A stretch of DNA of 64,000 nucleotides, from the NCBI RefSeq assembly GCF_047372505.1, contig NZ_JBKBEU010000002.1, positions 139,491 through 203,490 on the forward strand, in the 5' to 3' direction. Under the pieces are notes generated by a model. That model saw only the letters and a program-made list of their open reading frames with translations. It was not told the origin of the DNA and did not search any database. Made by a program: the position numbers and the translations under genes. Below are positions 15,725 through 25,338 of this stretch, in pieces (the stretch's first letter is position 1; the number at the start of each line of letters is the position of its first letter). The DNA is from Phaeobacter cretensis. Its GTDB lineage: Bacteria > Pseudomonadota > Alphaproteobacteria > Rhodobacterales > Rhodobacteraceae.

Positions 15725-17806
15725 TCAGAACGTCTTGGCCAAGGTCAGCTTAACGCTGCGACCGGCAGCATCGCGTGAGTAAAGGCTGGGGCGATAGTCG
15801 CGATCAAAGGCGTTCTCCATACCAACCCTGATCTCGGCTCCCTCGAAGACGCCCTGTTGCGGCCGGTAGGTGGCGCGTAGATTGTGCACACCGTAACCCG
15901 CCACTGCAGAACCAGATGCGTCCAGTCCGGATTTGGCCGCTGCCAGCTCCCAACTCACATCCCAAGTCGCGCCGACGCGCTTTCCAACAGTCAGTCGCAG
16001 ATCATCTGCCGGGCGGTTACGCCAACGCGCGGTTGTGCCACCAAAGTATTCCGTCCCGTCAGCGATATTGGCATTCAAATCCACATACATCCCGGATCCA
16101 TGCGCATAACTCGCCTCGATCTCAACGCCTTCGGTTTCAACTTTATCCAGCGGCACAAAAGAGCGAGAAGCCGCGCTGAAATTTGTATAAGATGTGATGT
16201 CCCAAAGTTTGCTTTGATAGTAATTCACCTTCACCCACAGGCTGTCTTCAGCGCTAAAGACATTCGTCGCAGCGTAGGAGGCACCAATTTCATATGTATG
16301 GGCCCGCTCGGGTTGAGTCATAAAGGTGGCGTTGCCCAGATCATCAATGATCGGCAGGCTCTCGGTGTAAGCGGCACTACCAAACAGCGCCAATCCAGAA
16401 GCAAATTCATAGCGAACCGACAAACCACCCATTAGGGCAGAGTTGTCATAGCTCGCCGACCCATCATGTGCCTCGATATTTTGCGTTTCATACCGCAGTG
16501 CAGGCGTGATCGTCCAATTCTCTCCGATCGAGATTTCATCAACCGCAAACAGCGCGATACGGTCGTCTGTACCACCCGGCGCGGAGGATGCATCAAGCCG
16601 ATCGCGGCGTATCAATTCCAGTCCAGCACGCAAATCATGGTAGGCAGCCCCAGTACTAAAGAACATGGAGTTCTTCACCGAAAGCTTCGTGGTCTCATAG
16701 CGATGATCGGCGTCCTGTGTCGCACTGCTGAATGGGGTTCCGGCGGGCCCGCTGCGGGCACAATTCGGATCATTGCGGACTACACCTCCATCATCGCAGA
16801 ACGAACTTCCAACGATGTAGGATTGATCGATCTGCTGATCCGCATAGGTCAGATTTACGTCCAGATTGATCAAATCGTTGCCAACAGGTGTCCACTGATA
16901 GCGTAGCCCCGCCACACGATTGTCAATGCGGCGATCTACTCGACCAAAGCTGGTGCTTGTGGTGCCAAAGGCATCATATGGTGCGTCTTTTTCATCCACC
17001 TCACTCTGGTTAAGGGAGGCGGTCAGCGAATGCTCCTGCGCATCACCAAAGCTGTATTTTGCTTTGGCCAAAAAGGATGGCATACGGGATTTGGTGTTGG
17101 CCACTTCATTGCCGTCACCATCGTCGTAGTTGTCGCTGTCACGCAGAGTGTAGTTCAGCAGGAATTCGAAACTTTCAGTCGGTTGCCAAGCCAGGATTGT
17201 TGACGTGGCAAAGCCGGAGCCATTGCTGACAGCCTGTAGGGTTTGGCGCACGCGCAAACCAATTTCACCATCAGTAAAATCAGATGCATCCTTGGTTTCC
17301 AGCCGCACGACACCGCCAATAATGCCGGAGCCATATTCGAAACTGCCAACTGTGCCGCGCAGAACAGAAACGCCCCGGTAGAGCTCCGGATCGGTGAAAA
17401 GCTGCGTCCCGATCCGGTAAAGTTCTTCCGAACCTGTGCTAGCGCCGTCCACAACCACGGCCACTTTTTGATCGGTGCCAAAGCTGCTGGTCGCGCCAAA
17501 ACCGCGAATATTAATACCAGAACCCTTGGGCGTGTTGCCGTTCACCAGCGAGACCCCGGGGACGGAATCGATCAGCTCCGCAACCGTCGCTGCCTGCCGA
17601 TCATCGATCTCTTCCTGATTGATAACAGTTACCGGCGTCGCCGTATCAACCTGCACTTCGCGTTTGCCCTGACCAAGCTCAACTGTGCCCAGGAACCCAT
17701 CGCCGAGATCATCTAATTCTTGCGCTACTGCCGTTCCAGTGCTGGCCATCAGGCCAAGTACCGAAACCGTTCCCCAATAACGCCACCCTTGCTGGTGTTG
17801 CCCCAT
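15725..17806 (-). CDS. hmuR: TonB-dependent outer-membrane heme/hemoglobin receptor
   Basis: I start at the ATG at 17806, which has AAGGA 7 bases upstream (693 residues). A signal peptide ends at AVAQ and is followed by a TonB-box-like stretch (VDTATPVTVI). Next comes the plug domain (LIDSVPGVSLV, NIRGFG, VLRGTVGSFEYGSGIIGG) and a beta-barrel of about 530 residues ending in the typical aromatic C-terminus KTF. The genes on both sides (ExbBD-TonB, HmuSTUV) and the RirA-type box 116 bases upstream point to heme import under iron limitation. The heme call rests mainly on context. Confidence 0.9.
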   Translation of the reverse strand: MGQHQQGWRYWGTVSVLGLMASTGTAVAQELDDLGDGFLGTVELGQGKREVQVDTATPVTVINQEEIDDRQAATVAELIDSVPGVSLVNGNTPKGSGINIRGFGATSSFGTDQKVAVVVDGASTGSEELYRIGTQLFTDPELYRGVSVLRGTVGSFEYGSGIIGGVVRLETKDASDFTDGEIGLRVRQTLQAVSNGSGFATSTILAWQPTESFEFLLNYTLRDSDNYDDGDGNEVANTKSRMPSFLAKAKYSFGDAQEHSLTASLNQSEVDEKDAPYDAFGTTSTSFGRVDRRIDNRVAGLRYQWTPVGNDLINLDVNLTYADQQIDQSYIVGSSFCDDGGVVRNDPNCARSGPAGTPFSSATQDADHRYETTKLSVKNSMFFSTGAAYHDLRAGLELIRRDRLDASSAPGGTDDRIALFAVDEISIGENWTITPALRYETQNIEAHDGSASYDNSALMGGLSVRYEFASGLALFGSAAYTESLPIIDDLGNATFMTQPERAHTYEIGASYAATNVFSAEDSLWVKVNYYQSKLWDITSYTNFSAASRSFVPLDKVETEGVEIEASYAHGSGMYVDLNANIADGTEYFGGTTARWRNRPADDLRLTVGKRVGATWDVSWELAAAKSGLDASGSAVAGYGVHNLRATYRPQQGVFEGAEIRVGMENAFDRDYRPSLYSRDAAGRSVKLTLAKTF

Positions 17807-17921
17807 CTTGCGTTCCTTGCATCTGCTGTTCACTTGAACCGGATGCTTGCGGCGAGGCTGGCGCGGTAAATTATTGTAACTTTGCGGTTTTTAAATTTCC
17901 GCTTGAGGCTCATAATAAAGC

Positions 17922-17936
17922 TGACTAAAACAGTCA
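17922..17936. promoter_or_regulatory. RirA-type iron-rhodo box in the hmuR-hmuS divergent promoter
   Basis: TGACTAAAACAGTCA is a perfect inverted repeat (TGACT/AGTCA, 5-base centre) and matches the iron-rhodo consensus TGA-N9-TCA recognised by the iron-sulfur repressor RirA in alphaproteobacteria. It lies between the divergent receptor and hmuS starts, 116 and 100 bases from them. A second short palindrome, TGAGGCTCA, is at 17904-17912. Repression under iron-replete conditions is inferred. Confidence 0.65.
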
Positions 17937-18035
17937 ATATAAATTACACACTGCAATTTGCAGCCGCTAGCCAACGCGAAACCCTCTTGTCGCCGTGCCA
18001 GCCCGTAACTCAGATCGACATCTGAAAGGACTGAC

Positions 18036-19094
18036 ATGACATCTCGAGCGCCAATGCTCCCCGCCGATATTCGCACCGCACGTACCGAACACGCAAAACT
18101 ACGTGACCGTGATTTTGCCGAAAAATTCCAGATCTCCGAGGCTCAATTGGTCGCCGCCTACGTCGGTCATGGTGTGACTCGTGTCAGTGCGGCGCCAGAT
18201 GATCTGATGCCCCAGATCTGCGACCTGGGCGAGGTCATGGCATTGACCCGCAATACGTCCTGTGTGATCGAAAAAGTGGGTAAATACGAGAACTATCACT
18301 CAGGCCAGCACGCTTCCATGATCCTAACCGAAGCAATTGATCTACGGTTTTTCCCACGCCATTTTGTATCTGCATTTGCTGTCGAGCGGCCCGGAGACGA
18401 CGGTCCTAAACGCTCGATCCAGATTTTTGACGCCGCAGGCGACGCAGTACACAAGGTGCATCTGCGTCCTAATTCGAACATCGATGCATACACTCAGCTC
18501 ATCAACAAACTGGCGCTAGAAGACCAAAGCGCCGAACAGCCGGTAGAGCCGCGCAAACCAGCTGAGGCTCCCAAAGCCGACCCAGAAAAAGCAGAGATGT
18601 TGCGATCCGAATGGACCAAGATGACCGACACCCATCAGTTCATGCGCCTCACTTCTAAGCTAAAGATGAACCGTTTGGGTGCATACCGTATTGCAGGCGA
18701 ACCTTTCGTTCGTGCCCTCGCGCCCGAGGCAGTCAACACAATGCTACACGCAGCGCGCGATCAGGCTGTCGAGGTCATGATCTTTGTCGGCAATATGGGA
18801 TGTATCGAAATTCACGGCGGCCCAATTCAAACCCTGCGTGAGATGGGTCGATGGCAGAACATTCTCGACCCTGGTTTTGATCTGCACCTGCGACGGGATC
18901 ACATCGCAGAGGTCTGGGCTGTCAACAAACCAACTCAACGGGGCGATGCTGTTTCTGTCGAAGCTTTCGACGCTGAAGGTGGTTTGATCCTACAGGTATT
19001 TGGTCGGCGTACCGAAGCCAAGGATCACCGCCCTGCTTGGAATACTCTGGTTGCTGATCTGGAATCGCTCCCCGTTACGGAGCCCGCAGAATGA
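18036..19094 (+). CDS. hmuS: Hemin-degrading/heme-trafficking factor HmuS
   Basis: The 352-residue protein has the duplicated ChuX/HutX/HmuS fold: repeat one about 20-165, repeat two about 190-340, joined by a Pro/Glu-rich linker at 168-190. Phrases such as GEVMALTRN, VIEKVGKYEN and FVGNMGCIEIHGGPI are typical. It binds heme in the cytoplasm and helps release its iron. It is the first gene of hmuSTUV and overlaps hmuT by 4 bases. Confidence 0.92.
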   Translation: MTSRAPMLPADIRTARTEHAKLRDRDFAEKFQISEAQLVAAYVGHGVTRVSAAPDDLMPQICDLGEVMALTRNTSCVIEKVGKYENYHSGQHASMILTEAIDLRFFPRHFVSAFAVERPGDDGPKRSIQIFDAAGDAVHKVHLRPNSNIDAYTQLINKLALEDQSAEQPVEPRKPAEAPKADPEKAEMLRSEWTKMTDTHQFMRLTSKLKMNRLGAYRIAGEPFVRALAPEAVNTMLHAARDQAVEVMIFVGNMGCIEIHGGPIQTLREMGRWQNILDPGFDLHLRRDHIAEVWAVNKPTQRGDAVSVEAFDAEGGLILQVFGRRTEAKDHRPAWNTLVADLESLPVTEPAE

Positions 19095-19966
19095 GCCGCT
19101 TCGCCAAATTTGCTGCTACTCTGAACCTCGTCGTGCTCTCTATCTTCACAGCACAGGTCGCACTCGCCGATGCAAAATCCCGTGTTGTCACCGTTGGGGG
19201 GGCCCTGACCGAAATCGTCTATGCGCTAGGGCAAGAAAAGCGTTTGATCGCCCGTGACAGCACCTCTTCCTTTCCTGTCGAGGTCCAAAAGCTACCGGAT
19301 ATCGGCTATGCCCGTGCCCTTTCGCCAGAGGGGGTATTGTCTGTTGCCCCCGATCTCATCATCGCCACCGATGGTGCAGGTCCGCCAGAAACACTCGATG
19401 TTCTAAAAGCCGCTGATATCACCTATGTGAGTGTGCCAGAAATCTATACAGCAGAAGGCATCCGCACCAAGATTCTGACTGTTGGTGCCGCCCTAGGTCA
19501 GGACGCAGCAGCGCAGGTCCTCGCGGCAAAGGCAATGGCAGAACTAAACACGGCACAACAGGCCGTTGCGAAAGCCGTCGCGAACAGCGTCGCTCCTAAA
19601 AAAGTTCTGTTTATTCTGTCCACAGCCGGTGGCCGAATTATGGTTGGTGGCAAAGAGACCGCAGCGGATGGCATCATCTCCCTTGCCGGCGGCGTAAATG
19701 CTGCCGCAGACATCAGTGGCTACAAACCGATGACGGATGAGGCCGTCACCCTAGCGGAACCGGATGTCATTCTGATGATGGATCGATCAGGCGACCACAA
19801 TACACCACCATCGGATTTGCTAGCGTTACCTGCCATTGCACCCACACCGGCAGCTCAGGCGGGCGCAATAATCCGTATGGATGGTCTGAAATTGCTCGGA
19901 TTTGGTCCGCGTACAGCAACTGTGGTCTCTGAGTTGTCAGCTGCGCTTTATGGTGCGGGATCGTAA
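19091..19966 (+). CDS. hmuT: Heme ABC transporter periplasmic binding protein HmuT
   Basis: The 291-residue protein has a signal peptide (about 1-26, cleaved near ALADA). It has the class III binding-protein fold with a helical backbone, as in BtuF and FhuD. The motifs VVTVGGALTEIVYALG near the start and DVILMMDRSGDH late are typical of HmuT. It takes heme from the receptor side to the HmuUV permease. It is tightly linked to hmuU, 4 bases apart. Confidence 0.92.
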   Translation: MSRFAKFAATLNLVVLSIFTAQVALADAKSRVVTVGGALTEIVYALGQEKRLIARDSTSSFPVEVQKLPDIGYARALSPEGVLSVAPDLIIATDGAGPPETLDVLKAADITYVSVPEIYTAEGIRTKILTVGAALGQDAAAQVLAAKAMAELNTAQQAVAKAVANSVAPKKVLFILSTAGGRIMVGGKETAADGIISLAGGVNAAADISGYKPMTDEAVTLAEPDVILMMDRSGDHNTPPSDLLALPAIAPTPAAQAGAIIRMDGLKLLGFGPRTATVVSELSAALYGAGS

Positions 19967-19970
19967 CACA

Positions 19971-21047
19971 ATGGCATTAATCGTGGATTCCGGGTTGGGC
20001 TCAACAACCGTACTGGACCGACGTATCAAAGCGCGCCGCCTGACTGGTGTGCTTATCCTACTATTGGCAGTCACTGCGTTGATTTCACTCGGCTGGGGCG
20101 CATCTGGCACCTCAATCTGGGGAGCAATTGGTGATCTGGCGGCCGGGCGCACTCTTGCACGGTTGGATCAGATCATATTGTTCGACATTCGGCTGCCCAG
20201 ACTAATAATGGGAGCCATTGTAGGCAGTGCTTTGGCCGTTTCCGGCACCGTTCTGCAGGGCCTATTTCGCAACCCATTGGCAGACCCTGGCATTGTCGGC
20301 GTCAGCGCCGGTGCCGGATTGGCAGCAATAGCTGCAATCGTTCTGGGCGGCTTACTGCCCGCAACAATCCAACAGACCATGGGCAGCTATCTGGTCTCGG
20401 TCTCAGCTTTTATTGGCAGCTGGGCCGCTATCCTGCTGCTTTACCGTGTCTCTACGCGAGGTGGTCAAACCTCGGTTGCGACCATGCTACTGGCCGGAAT
20501 AGCCCTCGGTGCTCTGGCTAACGCGGGCGCTGGCTTGTTAATCTATATGGCCGACGATAGCCAACTGCGCGATCTAACTTTTTGGAACATGGGATCACTC
20601 GCCGGGGCAACATGGGCGAAAATCTTGGCTGCCACCCCTTTTATTGCGCTTGGTCTGATCGTGACACCATTCCTGGCGCGTGGTCTCAATGGGCTGGCTC
20701 TGGGCGAAGCTGCTGCAGAGCACACAGGCATACCTGTTCAGCGTGTAAAGAACACCGCGATCCTCGCCGTTGCCGCCGCCACTGGCGCAGCTGTTGCGGT
20801 CTCAGGGGGTATCGGTTTCGTCGGCATTCTGGTGCCACATCTGTTGCGACTAGCTACAGGTCCTGATCACCACAGCCTGTTATCCAATGCAGCCCTTCTT
20901 GGAGCATCGCTCTTGTTAGCGGCCGATGTGATTTCCCGCACAGTCATCGCGCCGGCAGAGCTGCCTATCGGCATCGTTACTGCCGTCCTCGGCGCGCCCG
21001 TATTTTTGTGGATTCTGTTGCGTCGCTTCGGCGGCATCACCCTCTGA
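19971..21047 (+). CDS. hmuU: Heme ABC transporter permease HmuU
   Basis: I start at the ATG at 19971 (358 residues), just after the hmuT stop; the upstream extension lies inside hmuT. It is a FecCD-family permease with about ten membrane helices, showing RLPRLIMGAIVGSALAVSG, GLFRNPLADPGIVGVSAGAG and the late GFVGILVPHLLR, all signature parts of this family. It forms the inner-membrane channel for heme. Confidence 0.93.
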   Translation: MALIVDSGLGSTTVLDRRIKARRLTGVLILLLAVTALISLGWGASGTSIWGAIGDLAAGRTLARLDQIILFDIRLPRLIMGAIVGSALAVSGTVLQGLFRNPLADPGIVGVSAGAGLAAIAAIVLGGLLPATIQQTMGSYLVSVSAFIGSWAAILLLYRVSTRGGQTSVATMLLAGIALGALANAGAGLLIYMADDSQLRDLTFWNMGSLAGATWAKILAATPFIALGLIVTPFLARGLNGLALGEAAAEHTGIPVQRVKNTAILAVAAATGAAVAVSGGIGFVGILVPHLLRLATGPDHHSLLSNAALLGASLLLAADVISRTVIAPAELPIGIVTAVLGAPVFLWILLRRFGGITL

Positions 21048-21058
21048 CGGATGATTTA

Positions 21059-21922
21059 ATGTTATCTATTACTCAGAAAACCGACCAAAAAAATCTGCCC
21101 AAACAGCCTAAGGACACCACGCAACAGACAGCTACAACTCTCACAGCGACTGGTCTAAAGGTTCGCCTGGGCCAACGTGACATCCTTCGTGGAATAGATT
21201 TCTGCGCCCGTTCAGGCGAAGTGACCGCCATTGCGGGACCAAACGGGTCAGGCAAAACCACTCTATTGCGGGCGATAACTGGCGAAGTCCCATTCGAAGG
21301 TCACGTTTATCTCAACGGTCGCAACACGGCTGGAATGAAACCACGAGACCTGGCAGCGATTCGTGCGGTACAACCTCAATCTGCGGCAATCGCCTTTCCG
21401 TTCACAGTCCAAGAAATAGTGCGGCTGGGCCTCTCTTCCGGACTGGCTGCCGCAAACACGGATCTCCCATTGCAAGCATTGCGTTCGGTGGATCTGGAGG
21501 GTTACGCCAATCGCTTTTATCAGGACCTTTCGGGCGGAGAGCAGCAGCGCGTTCAGCTGGCTCGGGTTATGACACAAGTCTGGCACCCAATCGTCGATGG
21601 GCGACCCCGTTGGCTGATCTTGGACGAACCAGTTGCCAGCCTCGATATCGGTCATCAGTTCACCGTAATGGATCTTGCCCGACGTTACGCCAAAGGCGGT
21701 GGCGGTGTGGTTGCGGTGATGCATGATTTAAATCTGAAATCGATGTTCGCTGATCAGATCACATTAATCCACAATGGACGGATCGCTGCCAACGGACGCC
21801 CGCAGGAGGTTTTGACAAACGCTACACTTCGTGACGTCTATGAGTGTCCGGTCCCAATCAATACTACGCCTGCGGCTGACATACCCTTCTTGCTGCCACA
21901 AGCACGCAGCGAGATGCGCTAA
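21059..21922 (+). CDS. hmuV: Heme ABC transporter ATP-binding protein HmuV
   Basis: The start at 21059 follows the hmuU stop by 11 bases (287 residues). Walker A is GPNGSGKTT, the ABC signature LSGGEQQRVQLARV, Walker B WLILDEP, and the H-loop VMHDLN. It powers HmuU. A poorly conserved, Lys/Gln/Thr-rich N-terminal tail of about 25 residues precedes the ABC domain. Confidence 0.93.
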   Translation: MLSITQKTDQKNLPKQPKDTTQQTATTLTATGLKVRLGQRDILRGIDFCARSGEVTAIAGPNGSGKTTLLRAITGEVPFEGHVYLNGRNTAGMKPRDLAAIRAVQPQSAAIAFPFTVQEIVRLGLSSGLAAANTDLPLQALRSVDLEGYANRFYQDLSGGEQQRVQLARVMTQVWHPIVDGRPRWLILDEPVASLDIGHQFTVMDLARRYAKGGGGVVAVMHDLNLKSMFADQITLIHNGRIAANGRPQEVLTNATLRDVYECPVPINTTPAADIPFLLPQARSEMR

Positions 21923-22003
21923 TATGATCGCAGGAGTAAGTTGCACGACACCTCCGGCTATTGCCACGCCTTAGGGGCTTTGCCCGTCACCTGCGGCCCC
22001 TGG

Positions 22004-23491
22004 TCATTCGGCCTGATACTGCGGTGTCGAGGCCAAAAACTGTCCATAGGCTGCGGCATCCGGCGGCGCAAACTGTTCAACAATTGGGTTTTTTCGCTTG
22101 CGCATGCGCGCGCCCATATCGGCCAGCAACTCATCGAAGTGCTTAAAATGGAACGGCGCTGAACACAGCCCACCATAGACCTGCGCCGCAGGACGCTCGC
22201 GGCGACGCCAGTTCAACATCATCTCAATACTGCGCTCCATCTCTGCGGAATCGGGTTGGTTGGCCAACTTTCCATCGGCATAGCGAACCAGCCAATTGGC
22301 TATCATCTCAGCCGATAGAACCGTGCAAAAGCTGGAATTGAAGCCAACAAAACCCATATCTGGCAGGTCGGGATTCACTGAAAGCCGATAGACTCGATAC
22401 TGGCCATCACCTTCTATCAGTTTGTCGCGATACGCCTGCTCCAGATAGGGCACGCCAAGCTTCCAGCCAACCGCCAGAACGGCTAAGTCACATGGCACCA
22501 CCTCGCCGGTACTCAGTCGAAGACCCTCTTCCTGATAGCTCTCAAATGTGCCAATTACCGGTTTAATGCTGCCATCATTCAGCCCCTCAAACAGGCCCGG
22601 TGTCACAATGGGCACGGAACACGACACCTCCTTCTCGATCGGCGTGCTGGGTACCATATTGTGCTTTTTCAAACCAAGCTGCAGCTTGAGCAGTGTTTCC
22701 AACCCGCGAAAGTTAGCCCAGACCAATGGTCTCAGAGCAGCAGCAATAACGCGCTGCAGTGGAGATTTACCCCATTGATTAAACTGCTGCTCCTGCGCAC
22801 GCATATATAGCAGTTTCTTGAAATTGATCCCCCCGACAAAGTAAGGCACCCGCCAGACATTCTCGCGGTAGACCAATCGGACGGACTTTGCACCGTTTTT
22901 TGCAGCGCTGACGGCAATGTCGGTCGCCGATTTTGATCCCCCCAGAACAACTACATCCTTTCCTACCACTTGGTCCGGATCTGTGTAGTCGGACGAATGC
23001 ATCACCTGCCCACCGCGCGCAATGAACGCATCTTGACCAGGGTGGCTGATTATATTTTTTTCTGAGAACTGACCCGTACACACAGCAACAAAATCGAAAT
23101 CCTGCTCCCAAACCTGCCCTGCGGCTTCAATGCTCAAGGTCCAACCCGGCTTTTCGTCACGCCGCCGTCCCATGGCGGAGATGGAGGTATTAAGACGGAA
23201 CAGCCTCCCTAGGCGGTGTTTGTCGGCATAAGAATGCAGATAGGCGTGGACTTGTGGCCCCTTCGGCCATTCCGGGTAATCATCCGGCATAGGGTGATCA
23301 GTGTAGCAATATAGATCCTTTGGTGATTGTGTCTGCACATCTGGGTAAGAGCGCGACGGCTCCCATACACCGCCAAAATCATGGCTTCGCTCAAATCCGA
23401 TCACCCGGTGGCCTCGTTCGTCAAACGCTTTGGCCGCAGCCAAGCCACTTACGCCACCGCCGATCACAGCAACCGTCTTGCGTCGTGTCAT
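22004..23491 (-). CDS. Flavin-containing monooxygenase-like FAD/NAD(P)-binding protein
   Basis: The 495-residue protein has an FAD-binding GGGVSGLAAAKAF at residues 11-23, FGGVWEPSRSYP (the FMO-type GGxW) near 39, and a second nucleotide-binding site VVVLGGSKSATDIA near 183. It belongs to the class B flavoprotein monooxygenase family, but I do not see a clear FxGxxxHxxxW fingerprint, so the substrate class (amine, sulfur or ketone) is open. The ATG has GGGGAGA 8 bases upstream. A cupin gene lies upstream on the same strand and may be in the same operon. Confidence 0.82.
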   Translation of the reverse strand: MTRRKTVAVIGGGVSGLAAAKAFDERGHRVIGFERSHDFGGVWEPSRSYPDVQTQSPKDLYCYTDHPMPDDYPEWPKGPQVHAYLHSYADKHRLGRLFRLNTSISAMGRRRDEKPGWTLSIEAAGQVWEQDFDFVAVCTGQFSEKNIISHPGQDAFIARGGQVMHSSDYTDPDQVVGKDVVVLGGSKSATDIAVSAAKNGAKSVRLVYRENVWRVPYFVGGINFKKLLYMRAQEQQFNQWGKSPLQRVIAAALRPLVWANFRGLETLLKLQLGLKKHNMVPSTPIEKEVSCSVPIVTPGLFEGLNDGSIKPVIGTFESYQEEGLRLSTGEVVPCDLAVLAVGWKLGVPYLEQAYRDKLIEGDGQYRVYRLSVNPDLPDMGFVGFNSSFCTVLSAEMIANWLVRYADGKLANQPDSAEMERSIEMMLNWRRRERPAAQVYGGLCSAPFHFKHFDELLADMGARMRKRKNPIVEQFAPPDAAAYGQFLASTPQYQAE

Positions 23492-23634
23492 TTGCTATTC
23501 TCCCCTATTCGTCAAGTGACTTGCTAGACTGCACGGTTCGGTCGGCCCACCTCCCCTGCCGGTCGATTGTTTCGGACACATCCCTTCTCGACCCCGATCC
23601 AGCTCCAGGCTTTGGGCTTTGGGCTTTGGGCTAA

Positions 23635-24075
23635 TCAAGCGTCAGCAGGGGGTGGTAGGAAATCAACCTCATGCAGCGCCGAAAGGCGCACCAGCTCTTC
23701 CGGATCGGTGACCCCGTCCAGTTCAATGAACAGGTCAAACAGTTTACGCGCCGGCGCGACGCCGAAAATGCAATGGGCCTCAGCACCGGACCGATTGAAA
23801 ATAGCATGTGCTTCTCCCCTGGGCATGCGTACGGTATCGCCCGGACCGGCTTTATGCACATCACCCAAGAACTCTACCTCCAGCTCCCCCGACAGAACAC
23901 ATATCCATTCATCCTGAGTTGGATGGATATGCGGCGGGACAAAGGTTTCGGCTGGTAATAGTGCATCCCAAATAAATGCGTCTGTGCTCAGCAACTTGGG
24001 CACATAGGTCTGCCCAACGACCGTCCAGGACATATCTTGGATACCGTCGCTTGCCTTGGTTATCCCTTTTTCCAT
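23635..24075 (-). CDS. Small cupin-domain protein
   Basis: I choose the ATG at 24075 (146 residues) with AGGGAG 9 bases upstream; an upstream GTG at 24081 is too close to that site. The single cupin domain has motif one PPHIHPTQDEWICVLSGELE (metal ligands His, His, Glu) and motif two around PRGEAHAIFN with the last His. It may be an enzyme or a ligand-binding protein. It is divergent from the AraC gene and precedes the monooxygenase gene. Confidence 0.85.
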   Translation of the reverse strand: MEKGITKASDGIQDMSWTVVGQTYVPKLLSTDAFIWDALLPAETFVPPHIHPTQDEWICVLSGELEVEFLGDVHKAGPGDTVRMPRGEAHAIFNRSGAEAHCIFGVAPARKLFDLFIELDGVTDPEELVRLSALHEVDFLPPPADA

Positions 24076-24397
24076 ACTCACTTACTCCCTGAAACCGATT
24101 TGTAGCAGTTAGCCTGCACCAGCTTAGGAAAACCTATTATCCAGAAAACGAACCCAGTTTTTGCGCAGGATCTGTAAGCCTTGAAATATCTTGGCGGCAA
24201 TCTAAGCTGGCAGCGCCCGAAGTGGAGGCAAGATAGCCATCGCAGCCAGTGCAAAACCAGTTGAACACCTGAGCAATCACCCGCTGCTGCGCACCGGGGA
24301 TCTTGACGAGGCACGCCATAGGGTTGGTCAAAAATTCTGCGATCACCGACTTGATATCACACAACGTCACAGTGGATTAGCAGTTCGTCATAACCAT

Positions 24398-25240
24398 GTG
24401 GCCGGGCAGTACAGCTCAATCAACTACCTGCACTACGGCGCCGATGTGACCATCGATCCCGGCATGTTAGGCTCATTTTACCTCTTGCAGATCCCGCTCT
24501 CTGGACATGCAAACATACGCCATCGCGGCGATGATATTTTAGCCAATGCAACGTCTGCAACATTGCTAAACCCCGATCGCGAAACAACAATGCGATGGAG
24601 TTCGGACTGCCGCAAACTATTGCTTCAAATAGATCGCGACCATCTTGAAACAGCAGCCCAACAGCTGATTGGCACCGAACTGCCGGGCCCGATCCGGTTT
24701 GCCAGTCACGTCGACCTTCATTCCAAAGGCGGGCGGCGCATTCGGCAGATGGTCTGGGCCTGTGCCCAAGCCGCAGAGGCTGGTTTGCTGTTCAAAGGCC
24801 CCTTGCGCGGATCTGACATCCGGGTGGAGCAGGAGCTGGCACTAGCACTTTTGACTGACATACCCAGCAATATCTCACATATTATCGACCGTGCCGATCA
24901 CGGCTCTCTACCGAAGAGAATCCGTGCGGCCGTGGACTACATCCACGAAAATCTCAGCAATCCGATACAACTTGTTGATATCGCAACCCATGCTGGTATG
25001 AACATCCGCACGCTGCAGAAAGGGTTCCGTCGAACCTTCGGTCAAAGTCCGATGCAGGTGTTGCGCAACACCCGTCTGGATGCGGCACATTACCAGTTGA
25101 TGGCGCATCGCGAAAAACCAGATGTCACCACCGCCGCATTCTCCAATGGGTTTTCGCACCTAGGTCGCTTTGCGCGCGACTATAAGGCTCGGTTCGGGCA
25201 CCTACCCAGCGAAACCGGTCGCGGACAACACCCCGGTTAG
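24398..25240 (+). CDS. AraC-family regulator; coding sequence probably begins upstream with a non-standard start
   Basis: The C-terminal AraC DNA-binding domain is clear (LVDIATHAGMNIRTLQKGF, then a second helix-turn-helix near VTTAAFSNGFSHLGRFARDY). The N-terminal half is the AraC-binding-like ligand domain (NYLHYGADVTIDPG). The conventional start here is a GTG at 24398, but the same frame stays open and looks like family sequence back to about 24233. That would make a protein of about 335 residues. No ATG, GTG or TTG exists in that extension; a good GGAGG lies just before an ATA at 24233. It is divergent from the cupin-monooxygenase pair and is its likely regulator. Confidence 0.85.
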   Translation: MAGQYSSINYLHYGADVTIDPGMLGSFYLLQIPLSGHANIRHRGDDILANATSATLLNPDRETTMRWSSDCRKLLLQIDRDHLETAAQQLIGTELPGPIRFASHVDLHSKGGRRIRQMVWACAQAAEAGLLFKGPLRGSDIRVEQELALALLTDIPSNISHIIDRADHGSLPKRIRAAVDYIHENLSNPIQLVDIATHAGMNIRTLQKGFRRTFGQSPMQVLRNTRLDAAHYQLMAHREKPDVTTAAFSNGFSHLGRFARDYKARFGHLPSETGRGQHPG

Positions 25241-25338
25241 AGCCCTCTTCTTGTCAGGGCTCGAAACGGGTACTACACCCTGCCCCGGTAGCGCGACCCC
25301 GCAACATTCGCGAAAATCCCAATCGCCTAAGGACACAA

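Noticed and set aside
22004..23491. Trimethylamine monooxygenase (Tmm) for the flavin monooxygenase
   Set aside because: The protein is longer than typical Tmm, I do not see the FxGxxxHxxxW fingerprint, and there are no methylamine genes next to it.
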